DNA of 6,198 nt from CAKSHP01 sp045590935 (GTDB lineage: Bacteria > Bacillota > Clostridia > UBA1381 > UMGS1253), in assembly GCA_045590935.1 (NCBI GenBank), contig JAZNSA010000035.1, positions 1 to 6,198 on the forward strand, read 5' to 3'. Under the pieces are notes generated by a model. It saw nothing but the letters and a program-made list of their open reading frames with translations. It was not told where the DNA came from and searched no databases. Of this stretch, positions 5,412-6,198 are shown in pieces. The number at the start of each line of letters is the position of its first letter. The stretch's first letter is position 1. The position numbers were made by a program, and so were the translations under genes.

Positions 5412-6198
5412 CTATCTGCAATTACATCTCAAAAATTCGCAATCACCCTCAACAGTATATTTCCCCTGATAAGCAGGCACTAAAACAGAATCGCCCGCCT
5501 TAACCGAAAGACTTCCGCCATCAAAAAACATTCTTGCGCTTCCCTTTGTTACAAGAATTATATCAAAGCTGTTCTTTGATGCAACAAAGCCTATTTTTTC
5601 TTTTATGTTATATTTATTAGTATTAAAATATTCGCCCTCAACCAAAACGGTTTCAAAATTACCCTTGCCAACTTTAACGGTTTTCGTTAATACCTTTTCA
5701 TTTCCCGCAAGACTTTTTAAATTGGTAACATCAAGGCTTTTTTCGATATGAAGCTCCCTTTGATTTCCGTTCTTGTCAACTCTGTTATAGTCAAAAACTC
5801 TGTATGTAGTATCGGAATTTTGTTGAATTTCAGCAACCATCAATCCGTCCAACAATGCATGAAGCGTTCCCGATTTAATATAAAAAACATCTCCCGTACA
5901 TACATCAACATAATTAAGCTTTTCTTCAAGCTTACCGCTACTTATAGCCTCTGAAAACTCTTCCCTCGTCATATCATTTTTAAATCCGTAAATAAGCTTT
6001 GCCCCTGGCTTTGCATCTAAAATGTACCACATTTCAGTCTTGCCAAAGCCTCCGTTTTCGTTTTTATTTGCATATTCGTCATTTGGATGAACCTGAACAG
6101 AAAGCTTATCCGCACAATCCAAAAGCTTAACAAGAAGCGGAAGCTCTCCGCCGTATTTTTCATATACCGCATCGCCCAACAGCGTGTTTTTTAAAACA
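5412..6198 (-). CDS. manA: Mannose-6-phosphate isomerase, class I (5' end outside window)
   Basis: This is the C-terminal part (about 261 codons) of a zinc-dependent isomerase that interconverts mannose 6-phosphate and fructose 6-phosphate in the cytoplasm, linking mannose use and GDP-mannose supply to glycolysis. The cupin metal-site motifs are present: SVQVHPNDEYA (Gln codon at 6095-6093, His codon at 6089-6087), GKTEMWY (Glu) and the SGTLHAL His. EIQQNSDTTYRVFDY carries the conserved active-site Arg. The C-terminal jelly-roll ends in VLVPAYQGKYTVEGDCEFLRC. The reading frame stays open to the right edge (VLKNTLLGDAVYEKYG), so the first roughly 55 residues, including the usual PxxxxxxWGG start, lie beyond the window; the TTG at 6179 is not a real start. 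The length is consistent with the short (about 315-residue) Firmicutes type. The stop is TAG at 5414-5412. No ribosome binding site or promoter can be seen. Confidence 0.92.
   Translation of the reverse strand, partial: VLKNTLLGDAVYEKYGGELPLLVKLLDCADKLSVQVHPNDEYANKNENGGFGKTEMWYILDAKPGAKLIYGFKNDMTREEFSEAISSGKLEEKLNYVDVCTGDVFYIKSGTLHALLDGLMVAEIQQNSDTTYRVFDYNRVDKNGNQRELHIEKSLDVTNLKSLAGNEKVLTKTVKVGKGNFETVLVEGEYFNTNKYNIKEKIGFVASKNSFDIILVTKGSARMFFDGGSLSVKAGDSVLVPAYQGKYTVEGDCEFLRCNCR

Noticed and set aside
6150..6179. TTG at 6179 as the manA start
   Set aside because: The frame is open to the window edge with family-like residues upstream, and a start there would remove the conserved N-terminus.

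Overview
The window reads as chromosome of a low-to-moderate GC, AT-biased Gram-positive bacterium, most likely a gut-type Clostridia (Firmicutes). This is inferred from a MurT/GatD lipid II amidation pair, strong GGAGG-type ribosome binding sites, a clostridial-type NADP-dependent secondary alcohol dehydrogenase and a Firmicutes-type short ManA. The exact genus cannot be read from the sequence.

Layout. On the plus strand, 31-3555 is a tight four-gene operon: murT, gatD, hisH and a hisF-like gene. murT and gatD overlap by 8 bases, gatD and hisH overlap by 4, and hisH and hisF are 18 bases apart. MurT and GatD together amidate the D-glutamate of lipid II. HisH and the HisF-like protein form a second glutamine-driven ammonia transfer pair. 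The HisF-like protein keeps the ammonia gate residues but has Gln in place of the second catalytic Asp (position 130) and Asp in place of Asn103. It is therefore doubtful that this pair makes imidazole glycerol phosphate for histidine. No other his gene is present.

Between this operon and the convergent adh gene (3556-3723) lies the most interesting element: what looks like a complete, self-contained small RNA gene on the minus strand. It has a perfect-consensus promoter (TTGACA, 17 bp, TATAAT), a roughly 90-nt transcript closed by a 14-bp stem with one bulged base, internal helices that can form a pseudoknot or two mutually exclusive hairpins, and a T5 tract right after the closing stem. I do not recognise it as a known RNA family.

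The rest of the window is on the minus strand. It holds an adh gene (3724-4782) with all zinc, catalytic and NADP-specificity residues of the Thermoanaerobacter/C. beijerinckii enzyme, an AT-rich upstream region with a candidate promoter and inverted repeats, a decayed fragment of an AAA_14/DUF4143-type ATPase (5059-5376), a small cluster of hairpins, and the C-terminal part of a class I mannose-6-phosphate isomerase that runs off the right edge. The adh, ATPase-remnant and manA segments show no obvious functional link with the plus-strand operon.
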